Positions 52,941-61,105 of a stretch of 64,000 nt of DNA are shown piece after piece (within the stretch, counting starts at the first letter, position 1; every line of letters starts with the position of its first letter). The notes under the pieces are model-generated. The model searched no databases. It was not told where the DNA came from and was given only the letters and a program-made list of their open reading frames with translations. Made by a program: the position numbers and the translations under genes. This DNA comes from an uncultured Paraprevotella sp. (lineage in GTDB: Bacteria > Bacteroidota > Bacteroidia > Bacteroidales > Bacteroidaceae). The stretch covers positions 62,001 through 126,000 of the forward strand of contig CALULQ010000002.1 in assembly GCA_944321525.1 (NCBI GenBank), read 5' to 3'.

Positions 52941-54377
52941 TTATTTTCCTTTTTTCCGCACCAAAGTCACCAACTCGTCGAATTCCTCGAACCGCATCAG
53001 TTTGGCACCGCCCAAGTAATAGACCGCCCCGGTCAAGATGCCCACCACTAACTGCCACCACAAGGAACCGAAGGCCTGCACGGTCAGCCAGACCAACACT
53101 CCCATGACCAAAGAGTGCACAAGGATGTGCAGCAGGTCTTTCATCTGGGCCACATAACCATAGCCAATGAGTCTCTTTGTATAATAGGTATTATAAACCA
53201 AGGCCAACAACGAGCCGACGATGCCACCATAGCACATGGCCACAATCCCCAAGGGAACGGTCACACACAGAATAATGACACCCTGTATCTTCTTGATAAT
53301 CTCCACCTTCAGGAAGAAGTCCGAACGGCCCTTCACCTGCAACAGACTCAGATTGATGGCATGAATGGGATACCACATGGACGAAAAGCAAAGAATCTGC
53401 AGCAAGTAAATCGTCCCCTCCCATTTGTCCGTCAATATCAACCGTACCATAGGGTCTGCCACCGCCGCCATACCTACCATCAAAGGGAATATGATGAAAG
53501 CGGACAAACGAAGAAAATGCTTATAAGCATGTGACAAACGCTCCGTCTCGTTCTGGATGGAACTCAAGACAGGAAAGGTCACACTTTGGAGTATCCCTGT
53601 CAGGTTGGAAGACGGAAACTGCACGAAACTTCCCGCACGACTATACAGCCCTAAGATATGGGACGAGAAAACCCGTCCCACAATCAATGCGGAAAGGTTG
53701 CCGTATATCGTATCAAGCAGGCCTGAGGCCAATAGTTTTGAACCGAACGAGAACATCTCGCGGAATGACTTCCATGAGAATGTCCACAATGGAATCCAAC
53801 GCACAAACACCCACAGAAGGATGCTACGGAGCAAGGACGAACAAAGTTGTTGTGCAACCAATGCCCATACACCGAATCCGCTATAAGCCATCCATAGCCC
53901 GACCACCCCGGTAAACACCACCGTGATGATGGATATTTTCGCCCGCGTCTTAAAGTCCAAAGCGATGGACAGCTTCGCACTCTGAATGCCCGAAAGTGAT
54001 GAGAATACAAAGGTCAGCGCAAAGACCTTGGTCACATCCTCCAGCAACGGGATTTTATAAAACGCGGCAATGTAGGGTGAAGCAAACCATAGCAAGGCAT
54101 AAAAAAACAGCCCGACAACGATATTGAAATAGAATACCGTAGAGAAGTCCGTGTCCGTCCGGTCCTGTTTCCTCACCAAAGCCGTCCCAAATCCGCTGTC
54201 AATAAAGGCCAAAGATACAGAAATGAAGATATTCAGCATCGCCACCACGCCGTAGTCCGAGGGCAGCAACAGGCGGGCAATCAGTATGCTGAAGAGGAAC
54301 TGTATCCCTTGGGTGGAAAAGCGGTCAATGCCGCTCCACATCACGCCCTTGACGGTCTTCTCTTTCAGCGACGCCAT
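52941..54377 (-). CDS. Wzx-like lipid-linked repeat-unit flippase
   Basis: This 478-residue protein has 12-14 membrane helices and begins SLKEKTVKGVMWSGIDRFSTQGIQFLFSILIARLLLPSDYGVVAM, the opening of the polysaccharide-synthesis/MATE-like flippase group. It moves the undecaprenyl-linked unit across the inner membrane for Wzy. It is the first structural gene after upxY, 38 nt downstream of it, with no upxZ gene between. Confidence 0.92.
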   Translation of the reverse strand: MASLKEKTVKGVMWSGIDRFSTQGIQFLFSILIARLLLPSDYGVVAMLNIFISVSLAFIDSGFGTALVRKQDRTDTDFSTVFYFNIVVGLFFYALLWFASPYIAAFYKIPLLEDVTKVFALTFVFSSLSGIQSAKLSIALDFKTRAKISIITVVFTGVVGLWMAYSGFGVWALVAQQLCSSLLRSILLWVFVRWIPLWTFSWKSFREMFSFGSKLLASGLLDTIYGNLSALIVGRVFSSHILGLYSRAGSFVQFPSSNLTGILQSVTFPVLSSIQNETERLSHAYKHFLRLSAFIIFPLMVGMAAVADPMVRLILTDKWEGTIYLLQILCFSSMWYPIHAINLSLLQVKGRSDFFLKVEIIKKIQGVIILCVTVPLGIVAMCYGGIVGSLLALVYNTYYTKRLIGYGYVAQMKDLLHILVHSLVMGVLVWLTVQAFGSLWWQLVVGILTGAVYYLGGAKLMRFEEFDELVTLVRKKGK

Positions 54378-54415
54378 TTTCTTCCAATCCTTTTACCTTT
54401 ATGAAACTCCCGGCC

Positions 54416-55012
54416 TCACACCAGCTGAATGAACTCCGGTTCCACCTCCACAGCGGCAGTCAGCAGGCCGGGAAGTTCCACGAAGAGGCGCTTCACGCGG
54501 GAGCCTTGGAGCTTCTGCAAGCGGCCTTCGTAGCCGTCGAGGGGACCGCCGATGATGCGCACCTGTTTGCCGAGCATGGCGGGCGTGATTTTCGCTGGGG
54601 TGTAGAAACAAGGGGAGTTCGTAGCCTCCACGGCTTGGATGAAACGATCCATATCGTCGTCCTTCACAGTCATGGGGATGTGGTTGCCTCCGCGCATGTA
54701 GCGGTATTGCAAGGTGCCGACCATCTCCACTATGGGGTCGAGCACACGACGTGAATCGTGCACGAAGAGCAGGTCTTGCATGAAAGGCACTTCCTGGGGT
54801 TCGCGCTTGCCTTGGCGGACTCTCAATTTCCACACCATGGGCGTGAACACTTTGATGTTCATATCACCCAGCATCTTGTAAGCCGGCAACTTGGCATTAT
54901 GACGCTTTAGGTCGCGCATGACGAACCAGCGGAGCTGGTCGAACTCCGAGATGACAGACAACGATTTCTGAGGTTGCACACTATTGTGTAAAGAAGCACA
55001 AATATTGTCCAT
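54416..55012 (-). CDS. upxY: UpxY-family transcription antiterminator (NusG-like)
   Basis: This 198-residue protein has a NusG N-terminal domain (RWFVMRDLKRHNAKLPAYKML, FTPMVWKLRVRQGKREPQEVPFMQDLLFVH) and a KOW-like C-terminal part (KQVRIIGGPLDGYEGRLQKLQGSRVKRLFVEL). UpxY proteins bind RNA polymerase and the leader of their own capsule operon, and allow full-length transcription of long operons. The operon it leads runs about 30 kb without interruption. No upxZ gene, which usually follows in B. fragilis, is present. Confidence 0.93.
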   Translation of the reverse strand: MDNICASLHNSVQPQKSLSVISEFDQLRWFVMRDLKRHNAKLPAYKMLGDMNIKVFTPMVWKLRVRQGKREPQEVPFMQDLLFVHDSRRVLDPIVEMVGTLQYRYMRGGNHIPMTVKDDDMDRFIQAVEATNSPCFYTPAKITPAMLGKQVRIIGGPLDGYEGRLQKLQGSRVKRLFVELPGLLTAAVEVEPEFIQLV

Positions 55013-55189
55013 AGTTCAGCAAATTGCATTCCTTCGACTCCTGCAAGTTGCCGTATTCTATTAGGCCTCAAGCAGTTATAACAACCATCCTCAAAAGTTC
55101 TTTTCTCATGCCTCTACGTCTTCCCACCTTTTAGTTTTTCTTGAAAGAGACCTTGTAAGACTGTTTTCAATACGCGTCTCACTTGATTG
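55013..55189 (-). promoter_or_regulatory. Untranslated leader of the capsule operon (UpxY target by analogy)
   Basis: The 177-nt region between the invertible element and the upxY start holds no open frame. In B. fragilis, UpxY proteins act on such leaders. No terminator-like hairpin is evident by eye. Confidence 0.5.
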
Positions 55190-55216
55190 TCTCCTATGGT
55201 GAGATAGTCTTTTCGC
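55190..55216 (+). repeat. Left inverted repeat of an invertible promoter
   Basis: 27 bp, beginning TCTCCTATGGTGAGATAG, exactly complementary to 55353-55379. The two arms bound a 136-bp segment (55217-55352) with no gene, the layout of Bacteroides capsule promoter inversion regions. Confidence 0.92.
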
Positions 55217-55352
55217 AGAAACATCTGCATTTCAATCCATTGTAGAGTTATTAACAGCGTTTTTCGGTAAACTGTTGATTACTTTTTCCTCCAAAAACGC
55301 AAAAAATAGTCTCTAAATTAATTGAAAAAGAAATTGTTTTTATATATTTGCA
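55217..55352. promoter_or_regulatory. Predicted invertible segment of the capsule promoter
   Basis: 136 bp of AT-rich DNA between the two perfect 27-bp repeats. It contains a promoter-like sequence near its right end that reads rightward (ATTG at 55321-55324, 18 nt, TATATTTG at 55343-55350), away from upxY. On the other strand I find no exact TAnnTTTG; the nearest match (TATTTTTTG) has one extra T. Confidence 0.78.
55321..55350 (+). promoter_or_regulatory. Phase-variable promoter, OFF orientation in this sequence
   Basis: ATTG, 18 nt, then TATATTTG ends just inside the right inverted repeat and points towards the recombinase 3' end. After inversion it would lie near 55220-55248 on the minus strand and drive upxY with a leader of roughly 200 nt. 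Confidence 0.75.
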
Positions 55353-55379
55353 GCGAAAAGACTATCTCACCATAGGAGA
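55353..55379 (-). repeat. Right inverted repeat of the invertible promoter
   Basis: 27 bp, starts GCGAAAAGACTATC and matches the reverse complement of 55190-55216 without a mismatch. It lies 33 nt from the recombinase stop codon. Confidence 0.92.
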
Positions 55380-55412
55380 AAGACTTTTTCGTGAAACAGC
55401 ATACATCTGTCA

Positions 55413-56621
55413 TTAAAGGTCTTTCAATATCCTTCTGTTGGCTTTATCCACCTCGCTGGAACGGATGGAGTCCAAATAAATCTGCGTGGTGATTTCCGAA
55501 TCATGCCCCAGTCCTTCACTTATTACCGACAAAGGCACGTCCTTTCCGCGGGCGATAGTGGCCCAGCTATGGCGGCTATAATATAAGGATAAAGGAGCTT
55601 TCAGTCGGGCCAGACGCGCCACGTCTTTCAGCCGGCGGTTAATTTTCATCATCTGGTTCTGATACTGCCGCCGCTCGCTCCCGTCCTCGCGAAGGATGAT
55701 GGGTAGCAAATATTGCGTGGTGGTCGGTCCGCGCTTGTCCAGTATGTCCTGCATCTGCCGTGTCCACTCGATGGTCAGCCTCTGCCCCGTTTTTCTCCGC
55801 TGATAGGTCAGATAACCGTTCTTCAGGTCGCACTTTTTGAGATAAGCCATGTCCACGAAAGACATGCCGCGGGTGCAGAAGCTGAAGATGAACATGTCGC
55901 GGGCAAAGTCCAACGTCGGCATGGAAGAGAGGTCCAACCCCTTCAGGCGCTTGACTTCCGCCAACGAGAGGCAGCGTTTGAGCGTCTTGTCCATGCCGCA
56001 ATAGACATGCTTGAAGGGATGTCGGTCTTCCGTCAGCCCGCGTTCCACGGCCTGCTTGTAGATGGTGCGCAGGATGCGCATGTAGAACGAAGTGGTGTTG
56101 CGCGCCAAGCCGCGGCTCCGCAGTTCGGTCTCGTACATCTCCATCAGACCGGCGTCCATCATACCGAACGACAGGTCTATCCCGTGCCGGAAGCGCATGA
56201 AGCTGTTCAGCGTTGCCTGATAGGTCTCGCTCGAACGGATCTTCCCCATGATTTTCTTGCCGGCAATCAGTTCGCGGATGAAGCCGAAAACACCGGCGCC
56301 CGAGGCTACGGACGACTCGTAGCGGGCCACAACGTCGTCCACGCCATATTCTCCGCCCGCCCGGTCGCATTCGCTTACGATGCACTGCAGCGTGCGCAGT
56401 TCCCACTCCACTCCAAGGCGGACAACGAGCAACAGGGAATGGCGGGAAGAGGCTTGCGCAGGAAGCACTATCTGACCGGACTCCCCGTCCCACTCGCCAT
56501 TGTAGATTCTGTATTTGCTCTTAATCTTACGTACCGCACGGTGACGGATCACCTGGAAAAACAACGCGCCTTCCTTGTCCGGACACACGGAAGGCCTGAA
56601 TTTAAGTTTTACTGATGTCAT
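55413..56621 (-). CDS. Tyrosine recombinase (candidate promoter invertase)
   Basis: Starting at MTSVKLKFRP (56621) gives 402 residues; a GTG seven codons earlier is less likely. It has the arm-type N-domain (FRPSVCPDKEGALFFQVIRHRAVRKIKS), a SAM-like core-binding domain, and a catalytic domain with FSFCTRGMSFVDMAYLKK (Arg), a Lys strand (YLTYQRRKTGQRLTIEW), YYSRHSWATIA (box II; Tyr in place of the first His, as in many Bacteroides integrases) and GHDSEITTQIYLD (Tyr nucleophile). It sits beside the inverted repeats, as the invertases of several Bacteroides capsule loci do. Confidence 0.92.
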   Translation of the reverse strand: MTSVKLKFRPSVCPDKEGALFFQVIRHRAVRKIKSKYRIYNGEWDGESGQIVLPAQASSRHSLLLVVRLGVEWELRTLQCIVSECDRAGGEYGVDDVVARYESSVASGAGVFGFIRELIAGKKIMGKIRSSETYQATLNSFMRFRHGIDLSFGMMDAGLMEMYETELRSRGLARNTTSFYMRILRTIYKQAVERGLTEDRHPFKHVYCGMDKTLKRCLSLAEVKRLKGLDLSSMPTLDFARDMFIFSFCTRGMSFVDMAYLKKCDLKNGYLTYQRRKTGQRLTIEWTRQMQDILDKRGPTTTQYLLPIILREDGSERRQYQNQMMKINRRLKDVARLARLKAPLSLYYSRHSWATIARGKDVPLSVISEGLGHDSEITTQIYLDSIRSSEVDKANRRILKDL

Positions 56622-56802
56622 TTTGAAATAGGTTAGTCGCACGAATTAAGCGATACTACGCCTATTCCGCAAGACACAATCCTAATAAATATCTCTTTTC
56701 CCGCCCCGAATTTGGGAATGTACAACCGGAGATTATCTTTCCGTGTGCAGGAGGAACGGGTATGGCGGCGGTACGTTCCGGCGGCATCGTTCCGGCAGTA
56801 CG
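56622..56802. other. Non-coding region upstream of the recombinase
   Basis: It contains a near-match TAGGATTG on the minus strand but no clear promoter pair, and runs into repeat array 2. Nothing else recognised. Confidence 0.45.
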
Positions 56803-57500
56803 TTCCGGCGGATTTACAATCCGACGGAATTAAATATAAGGATCTGTGATCCGACAAAGACATACGTTATGCCCTGAAGGAGAAAGAGGAACGAGGATTT
56901 TTGGCGGATTGAAAATTCTCATATTTAATACCCAGTACGTTCCGGCGGATTTATAATCCGACGGAATCAAATATAAGGATCTGTGATCCGATAAAGACAT
57001 ACGTTACGCCCTGAAGAAGAAAGAGGAACGAGGATTTTTGGCGGATTGAAAATCCTCATATTTAATACCCTTGGATTGCAAATCCAAGGGAACGAAGGAA
57101 CGAACAAGGCAGTATGTTCCGGCAGTATGTTTCGGCGGATTTACAATCCGACGGAATTAAATATAAGGATCTGTGATCCGACAAAGACATACGTTATGCC
57201 CTGAAGGAGAAAGAGGAACGGGGATTTTTGGCGGATTGAAAATCCTCATATTTAACATCCTTGGATTGCAAATCCAAGGGAACAAGTCCAAGGGAACGAG
57301 GGAACGAACAAGGTAGTACGTTCCGGCGGCATCGTTCCGGCAGTACGTTCCGGCGGATTTATAATCCGACGAAATCAAATATAAGGATCTGTGATCCGAT
57401 AAAGACATACGTTATGCCCTGAAGGAGAAAGAGGAACGGGGATTTTTGGCGGATTAAAAATCATCATATTTAATACCCTTGGATTGCAAATCCAAGGGAA
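56803..57500. repeat. Repeat array 2: four units bearing GGATT..AATCC palindromes
   Basis: Four copies start at about 56803, 56940, 57131 and 57348 with TTCCGGCGGATTTA (copy 3 TTTCGGCGG). Each unit runs through AAATATAAGGATCTGTGATCC, GACATACGTTA and GAAAGAGGAACG to GGATTTTTGGCGGATT. Three of them are followed by a CCTTGGATT-GCA-AATCCAAGG hairpin. Spacing is irregular (137, 191 and 217 bp). It resembles array 1 in design but not in sequence beyond the AAATATAAGGAT element. No protein-coding capacity is credible. Confidence 0.88.
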
Positions 57501-57543
57501 CAAGTCCAAGGGAACGAGAGCGGAGGCTGTGCAAAATGGTGCG

Positions 57544-58443
57544 TCACATCCGGCCCAGCTTCTCGCGCAGGCCGTCGGTATAGGCGCGCCACAACTGGGG
57601 GATGTCGCGCCAGCGGTAGCCTTTGGAGAAGGGCGCGGTGAAGAAAGCCACGAGGATATAGCCGATGACGCCGTTAAAACCTCGCAGGTAGCGCACGCCC
57701 CAATTGCGCCCGTAATGATGGTTCAGATAGGTGGAATTACGTATCTGATAGAAGCGTTTCCACTTCTTCTTCTGGTTGCGCACCGCCCACGAGTCGCCCG
57801 AGAAGAACTTCTCCTTGTCCATCAGAGCAGCGGGCACATAGAGTATCTTGTAACCGGCGGAGACGGTGCGAAGGCAGTAGTCCGTGTCGTCGCAAAAGAT
57901 GAAAAGATCCTTGTTGGGCAACCCCACGCGCTCCACCACTTCCCGTCGCACGCAAAGTCCCTCGAAAGCCGTGCCACCAATTTCCGTGGGGCCGTCCACC
58001 GGCACGCCGGCCAGCCGGCCTTCGTACATGGACGCAAAGGGACGGGAGAGGTTGTAGCCGAGGAAGTCGTTGGTGTACACCCGCCCCTCCATCAGCCGCC
58101 GGGGCGCCAGTATGCCCACGTCCGCCCGCGCGGCATGGTCCATCAGCCGCGAAAGGCAGTCGGGACGCGGGAACACGTCGTCGTCCATGCACCAAATCCA
58201 GTCGGCCCCCATGCCGAAGGCGCGCTGCATCCCCGTGTGGAAACCGCCGGACCCGCCGACATTCTCCTGGTGCACCACCACCAGTCCTGCCTGCGTGTCC
58301 AGCCATTCGTGCGTGCCGTCGGTGGCCCCGTTGTCCACCACCACGATGGCCGCCAGGGGCGTCTCCTGCCGCTTCAGGCAGTCGAGGTTGCGCTTGAGCA
58401 ATTCCAACCGGTTGTATGTGACCACTACGGCAATGATTTTCAT
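57544..58443 (-). CDS. GT2 glycosyltransferase, likely galactofuranosyltransferase-like
   Basis: The start MKIIAVVVTYNRLELLKRN at 58443 gives 299 residues. It has the GT2 opening, VVVDNGATDGTHEWL, NVGGSGGFHTGM and the metal motif WCMDDDVFPRP near residue 90. The GGSGGF-DDD pattern is common in rhamnosyl- and galactofuranosyltransferases. A UDP-galactopyranose mutase gene three genes upstream makes UDP-galactofuranose a plausible donor. It ends in a hydrophobic region plus basic tail. Gap of 8 nt to the kinase gene. Confidence 0.85.
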   Translation of the reverse strand: MKIIAVVVTYNRLELLKRNLDCLKRQETPLAAIVVVDNGATDGTHEWLDTQAGLVVVHQENVGGSGGFHTGMQRAFGMGADWIWCMDDDVFPRPDCLSRLMDHAARADVGILAPRRLMEGRVYTNDFLGYNLSRPFASMYEGRLAGVPVDGPTEIGGTAFEGLCVRREVVERVGLPNKDLFIFCDDTDYCLRTVSAGYKILYVPAALMDKEKFFSGDSWAVRNQKKKWKRFYQIRNSTYLNHHYGRNWGVRYLRGFNGVIGYILVAFFTAPFSKGYRWRDIPQLWRAYTDGLREKLGRM

Positions 58444-58451
58444 AACGTCGT

Positions 58452-59216
58452 TCAATATAATCCGTTGATTTTTCCGGGCTGCGTGCTCCTGTAGGCCTGC
58501 ATGAGCCTGAAGCACTCGTCGGCATCGAAGCCGCGCGCGGCGGCATACTCCTCAGCCATCAGGCGGTGCATGTGGGGCGTGGCGGGCAGGCGCTCAAAGT
58601 TCTTGCAGCCCCGCTTGATGTCGATGGGGCCCACGTACATGCGGTTCAGGTCCACGATGTCGAGTTTCACGCCCGTTTCAGTCTTGGCGAAGAGGATGTT
58701 GCCCCGCCCGTAGTCCTTGTGGGCATAGCCATGCTCGTGGAGGACGGCCGTGAGCCGCCCCACGGCGCGGACCACCTCGTCGGCATAATCGAAATCCTGA
58801 TAGAAAAGGTCGTTGTACGTGTGAGGGCAATCGGACATGAAGGTCACGTAGTAGCTGCGGTCGAAAAGCAGGCCGCGCCGCACGTTGAGGTAACCGACGG
58901 GATAGGGCGTGCCCACGCCGATGGACAGGAACAGCCGGGCATGGTCGAAGGAGCGTTTGGCCTTCGACGGGCGGAATATGCCATAGACGAAACGGTTGAC
59001 CACATTCGGGCGGCGGAACGACTTGACCACCAGCTTGCGCCCCGCGCATTCCATCATCCGCAGCTCGTTCCGCCCTTTGTAGACCACCGTTCCCTCGCCG
59101 GCAGCGAAGCGCTCGGGCACCGACCGCATGAAGCCTTCCAACGCCTCGCAGCCGGGTTGCACCACCAGCGTGCGGGGCGCGAACACCCTGCGGAGCGCAT
59201 TTCCGAAGTTTCCCAT
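58452..59216 (-). CDS. LPS kinase (Kdo/WaaP-like family)
   Basis: The start at MGNFGNALRR (59216) gives 254 residues. It has a kinase-like fold: KLVVKSFRR (ATP-binding Lys), GYAHKDYGRGNILF (catalytic Asp and Asn), KLDIVDLNRM (metal-binding Asp). It resembles WaaP/KdkA-type enzymes that phosphorylate inner-core sugars such as heptose or Kdo on the cytoplasmic face. Neighbours are GT2 enzymes and a lipid A acyltransferase, which fits LPS core assembly. Gap of 5 nt to the GT2 gene upstream. Confidence 0.88.
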   Translation of the reverse strand: MGNFGNALRRVFAPRTLVVQPGCEALEGFMRSVPERFAAGEGTVVYKGRNELRMMECAGRKLVVKSFRRPNVVNRFVYGIFRPSKAKRSFDHARLFLSIGVGTPYPVGYLNVRRGLLFDRSYYVTFMSDCPHTYNDLFYQDFDYADEVVRAVGRLTAVLHEHGYAHKDYGRGNILFAKTETGVKLDIVDLNRMYVGPIDIKRGCKNFERLPATPHMHRLMAEEYAAARGFDADECFRLMQAYRSTQPGKINGLY

Positions 59217-59221
59217 TCCTT

Positions 59222-59938
59222 TCAAATCTTGTCCAGTCCTTTTGTGAATTTTAACCAATAATATTTCAGCGGGTTCTTATACTTCAGCTGTTTCCACGGA
59301 CGGCTGCCGTGGGGGCGGTGCCACACGGGCAGTGCCGTGAAGAGGTAGTTGCGGAAGCCCGCCTTCAGCGCCTCGTGCGAGATGGTCACGTCGAACCAGT
59401 TCTTCGAGGGGTCGAGGCGGTGGAAATCATACTTGCGCAGGAAAGCGGGCGTCAGCAGCGAACAGCAAAAGCTGCAATGCTTCTTCTCCGGGAACACCTG
59501 GTTCTCGCGGCCCCGGGCATGCAGGTAGGGATAGTTGATCGCCCCCGACTCGTCGGTGGTCACGGCCGCCGCAATGGCGCAGTCGGGCCGCGCGGCCGCT
59601 CCGTCGAACAGGCCCTGCAGGGTGTCGGGCCGCACCACCACGTCCGACTCCACGATGAGCAGTCCGGCATCGGCCTCCAGCGCCTCGCGCTGCGCCGTCT
59701 GGAGCACCAGCAGGTAGTTGGGCGACGGATGCTGCGTCAGGTCGGACAGGTTGACCAGCCTGAAGCCCATTGTCCGCGCAGCCTCCTCGAGCCGCGCGGT
59801 GTTCTCCGGCGTACTGAAATCGTTGTACACCGTATAAGTCCACGGCACACGGATGTCCGATGCCAGGATGGCTTTCACCGTCTCCAGCGTGAAGTCGATG
59901 GAGTCCTTCACCGGCGTAATCACTCGCAATTCTTTCAT
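59222..59938 (-). CDS. GT2-type glycosyltransferase
   Basis: This 238-residue protein begins KELRVITPVKDSIDFTLETVKAIL and has TYTVYNDFSTPEN, LLIVESDVVVRPDTL (metal motif as E-S-D) and FPEKKHCSFCCSLLTPAFL. It ends with YYWLKFTKGLDKI. It is short for GT2 but complete at both ends. It lies in the LPS cluster 5 nt upstream of the kinase gene and 24 nt downstream of glf. The sugar is not determined. Confidence 0.85.
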   Translation of the reverse strand: MKELRVITPVKDSIDFTLETVKAILASDIRVPWTYTVYNDFSTPENTARLEEAARTMGFRLVNLSDLTQHPSPNYLLVLQTAQREALEADAGLLIVESDVVVRPDTLQGLFDGAAARPDCAIAAAVTTDESGAINYPYLHARGRENQVFPEKKHCSFCCSLLTPAFLRKYDFHRLDPSKNWFDVTISHEALKAGFRNYLFTALPVWHRPHGSRPWKQLKYKNPLKYYWLKFTKGLDKI

Positions 59939-59962
59939 GTCGCGCTATCCTCCCTTGAATGT

Positions 59963-61072
59963 TCAGGCCAGTTCGCGGCGCGCCATTTCCAGAGCGGCGG
60001 CCACCGTGTCGTCCATGTCGGCATAGGTGTACATGCCCAGGCGCCCGCCGAAAATCACCTTGTCCTGCCGTGCGGCCAGCTCGCGATACTGCCCGTAGAG
60101 GGCCGAGTTGCGGGCGTCGTTCACCGGATAATAGGGCTCCTTCCCCGGCGCGAAGGCGTCGGGATATTCGTAGGTGACCACCGTGGTGGGCTGCGTGCCG
60201 AACTCGAAGTGCTTGTGCTCGATGACGCGGGTGTAGGGGATGTCGCCCGCGGTGTAGTTCACCACGGCGTTGCCCTGGAAGTTGTCCACGTCCGTCAGGT
60301 GCTGGTGGTCGAAGCGCAGGCTGCGGTATTCCAGGCGCCCGCACTGGTAACCGAAGAACTCGTCGATGCAGCCCGTGAAGAGGATTTTGCGGGCCGAGGC
60401 GTCCAGCTCCTCGCGATGGGCGAAGTAGTCGGTGTCGAGGCGCACTTCCACTCCCTCCAGCAGGGCGTCGGTCAGCACGTTGTAGCCGCCCTTGGGGATG
60501 CCTTGGTAGGCGTCGTTGAAATAATTGTTGTCGAAAGTGAAACGCAAGGGGACGCGCTTGATGATGAATGCCGGCAGTTCGGTGGCCGGGCGCCCCCACT
60601 GCTTCTCGGTGTATCCCTTGATGAGGCGGGTGTAGATGTCCTTGCCACAGAGCTTCAGCGCCTGTTCCTCCAGGTTGGCCGGCTCGGCGATGTGGGCATA
60701 CTCGCTGCGCTGCCCGGCGATTTTGGCCTGTGCCTCGGCCGGGGTCTTCACGCCCCACAACTGATAGAAGGTGTTCATGTTGAAGGGCAGGTTGTAGAGC
60801 TTGTCGCCATAGCGCGCCACGGGACAGTTCGTGTAGCGGTTGAACTCCGCCAGACGGTTCACGTAGTCCCACACCTCGCGGTTGTCGGTGTGGAAGATGT
60901 GGGCACCATAGAGGTGCACGTTGATGCCGTCCACGTCCTTGCAATACAGGTTGCCCCCGGCGTGGCTTCTCTTGTCCACCACGAGACAGCGCTTTCCGGC
61001 CTGCCGGGCTTCGTGGGCGAAGACCGCGCCAAAGAGCCCCGCGCCCACTATCAGATAATCGTAATGTTCCAT
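59963..61072 (-). CDS. glf: UDP-galactopyranose mutase
   Basis: This 369-residue FAD enzyme starts YDYLIVGAGLFGAVFAHEARQAGKRCLVVDKRSHAGGN. It contains the family stretch INVHLYGAHIFHTDNREVWDYVNRLAEFNRY and later FGGRLGMYTYADMDDTV. It converts UDP-galactopyranose to UDP-galactofuranose, a sugar absent from mammals. The nearby GT2 genes probably use it for an O-antigen or LPS core. Normal length for the family (about 370-390). Confidence 0.97.
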   Translation of the reverse strand: MEHYDYLIVGAGLFGAVFAHEARQAGKRCLVVDKRSHAGGNLYCKDVDGINVHLYGAHIFHTDNREVWDYVNRLAEFNRYTNCPVARYGDKLYNLPFNMNTFYQLWGVKTPAEAQAKIAGQRSEYAHIAEPANLEEQALKLCGKDIYTRLIKGYTEKQWGRPATELPAFIIKRVPLRFTFDNNYFNDAYQGIPKGGYNVLTDALLEGVEVRLDTDYFAHREELDASARKILFTGCIDEFFGYQCGRLEYRSLRFDHQHLTDVDNFQGNAVVNYTAGDIPYTRVIEHKHFEFGTQPTTVVTYEYPDAFAPGKEPYYPVNDARNSALYGQYRELAARQDKVIFGGRLGMYTYADMDDTVAAALEMARRELA

Positions 61073-61105
61073 CTTTCTTCTATTATATGTGTGTATAATA
61101 CGCGT

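Noticed and set aside
55413..56621. Integrase of a mobile element or prophage
   Set aside because: No transfer, phage or tRNA-attachment features are near; position beside the inverted repeats fits promoter inversion better. The other option is not fully excluded.
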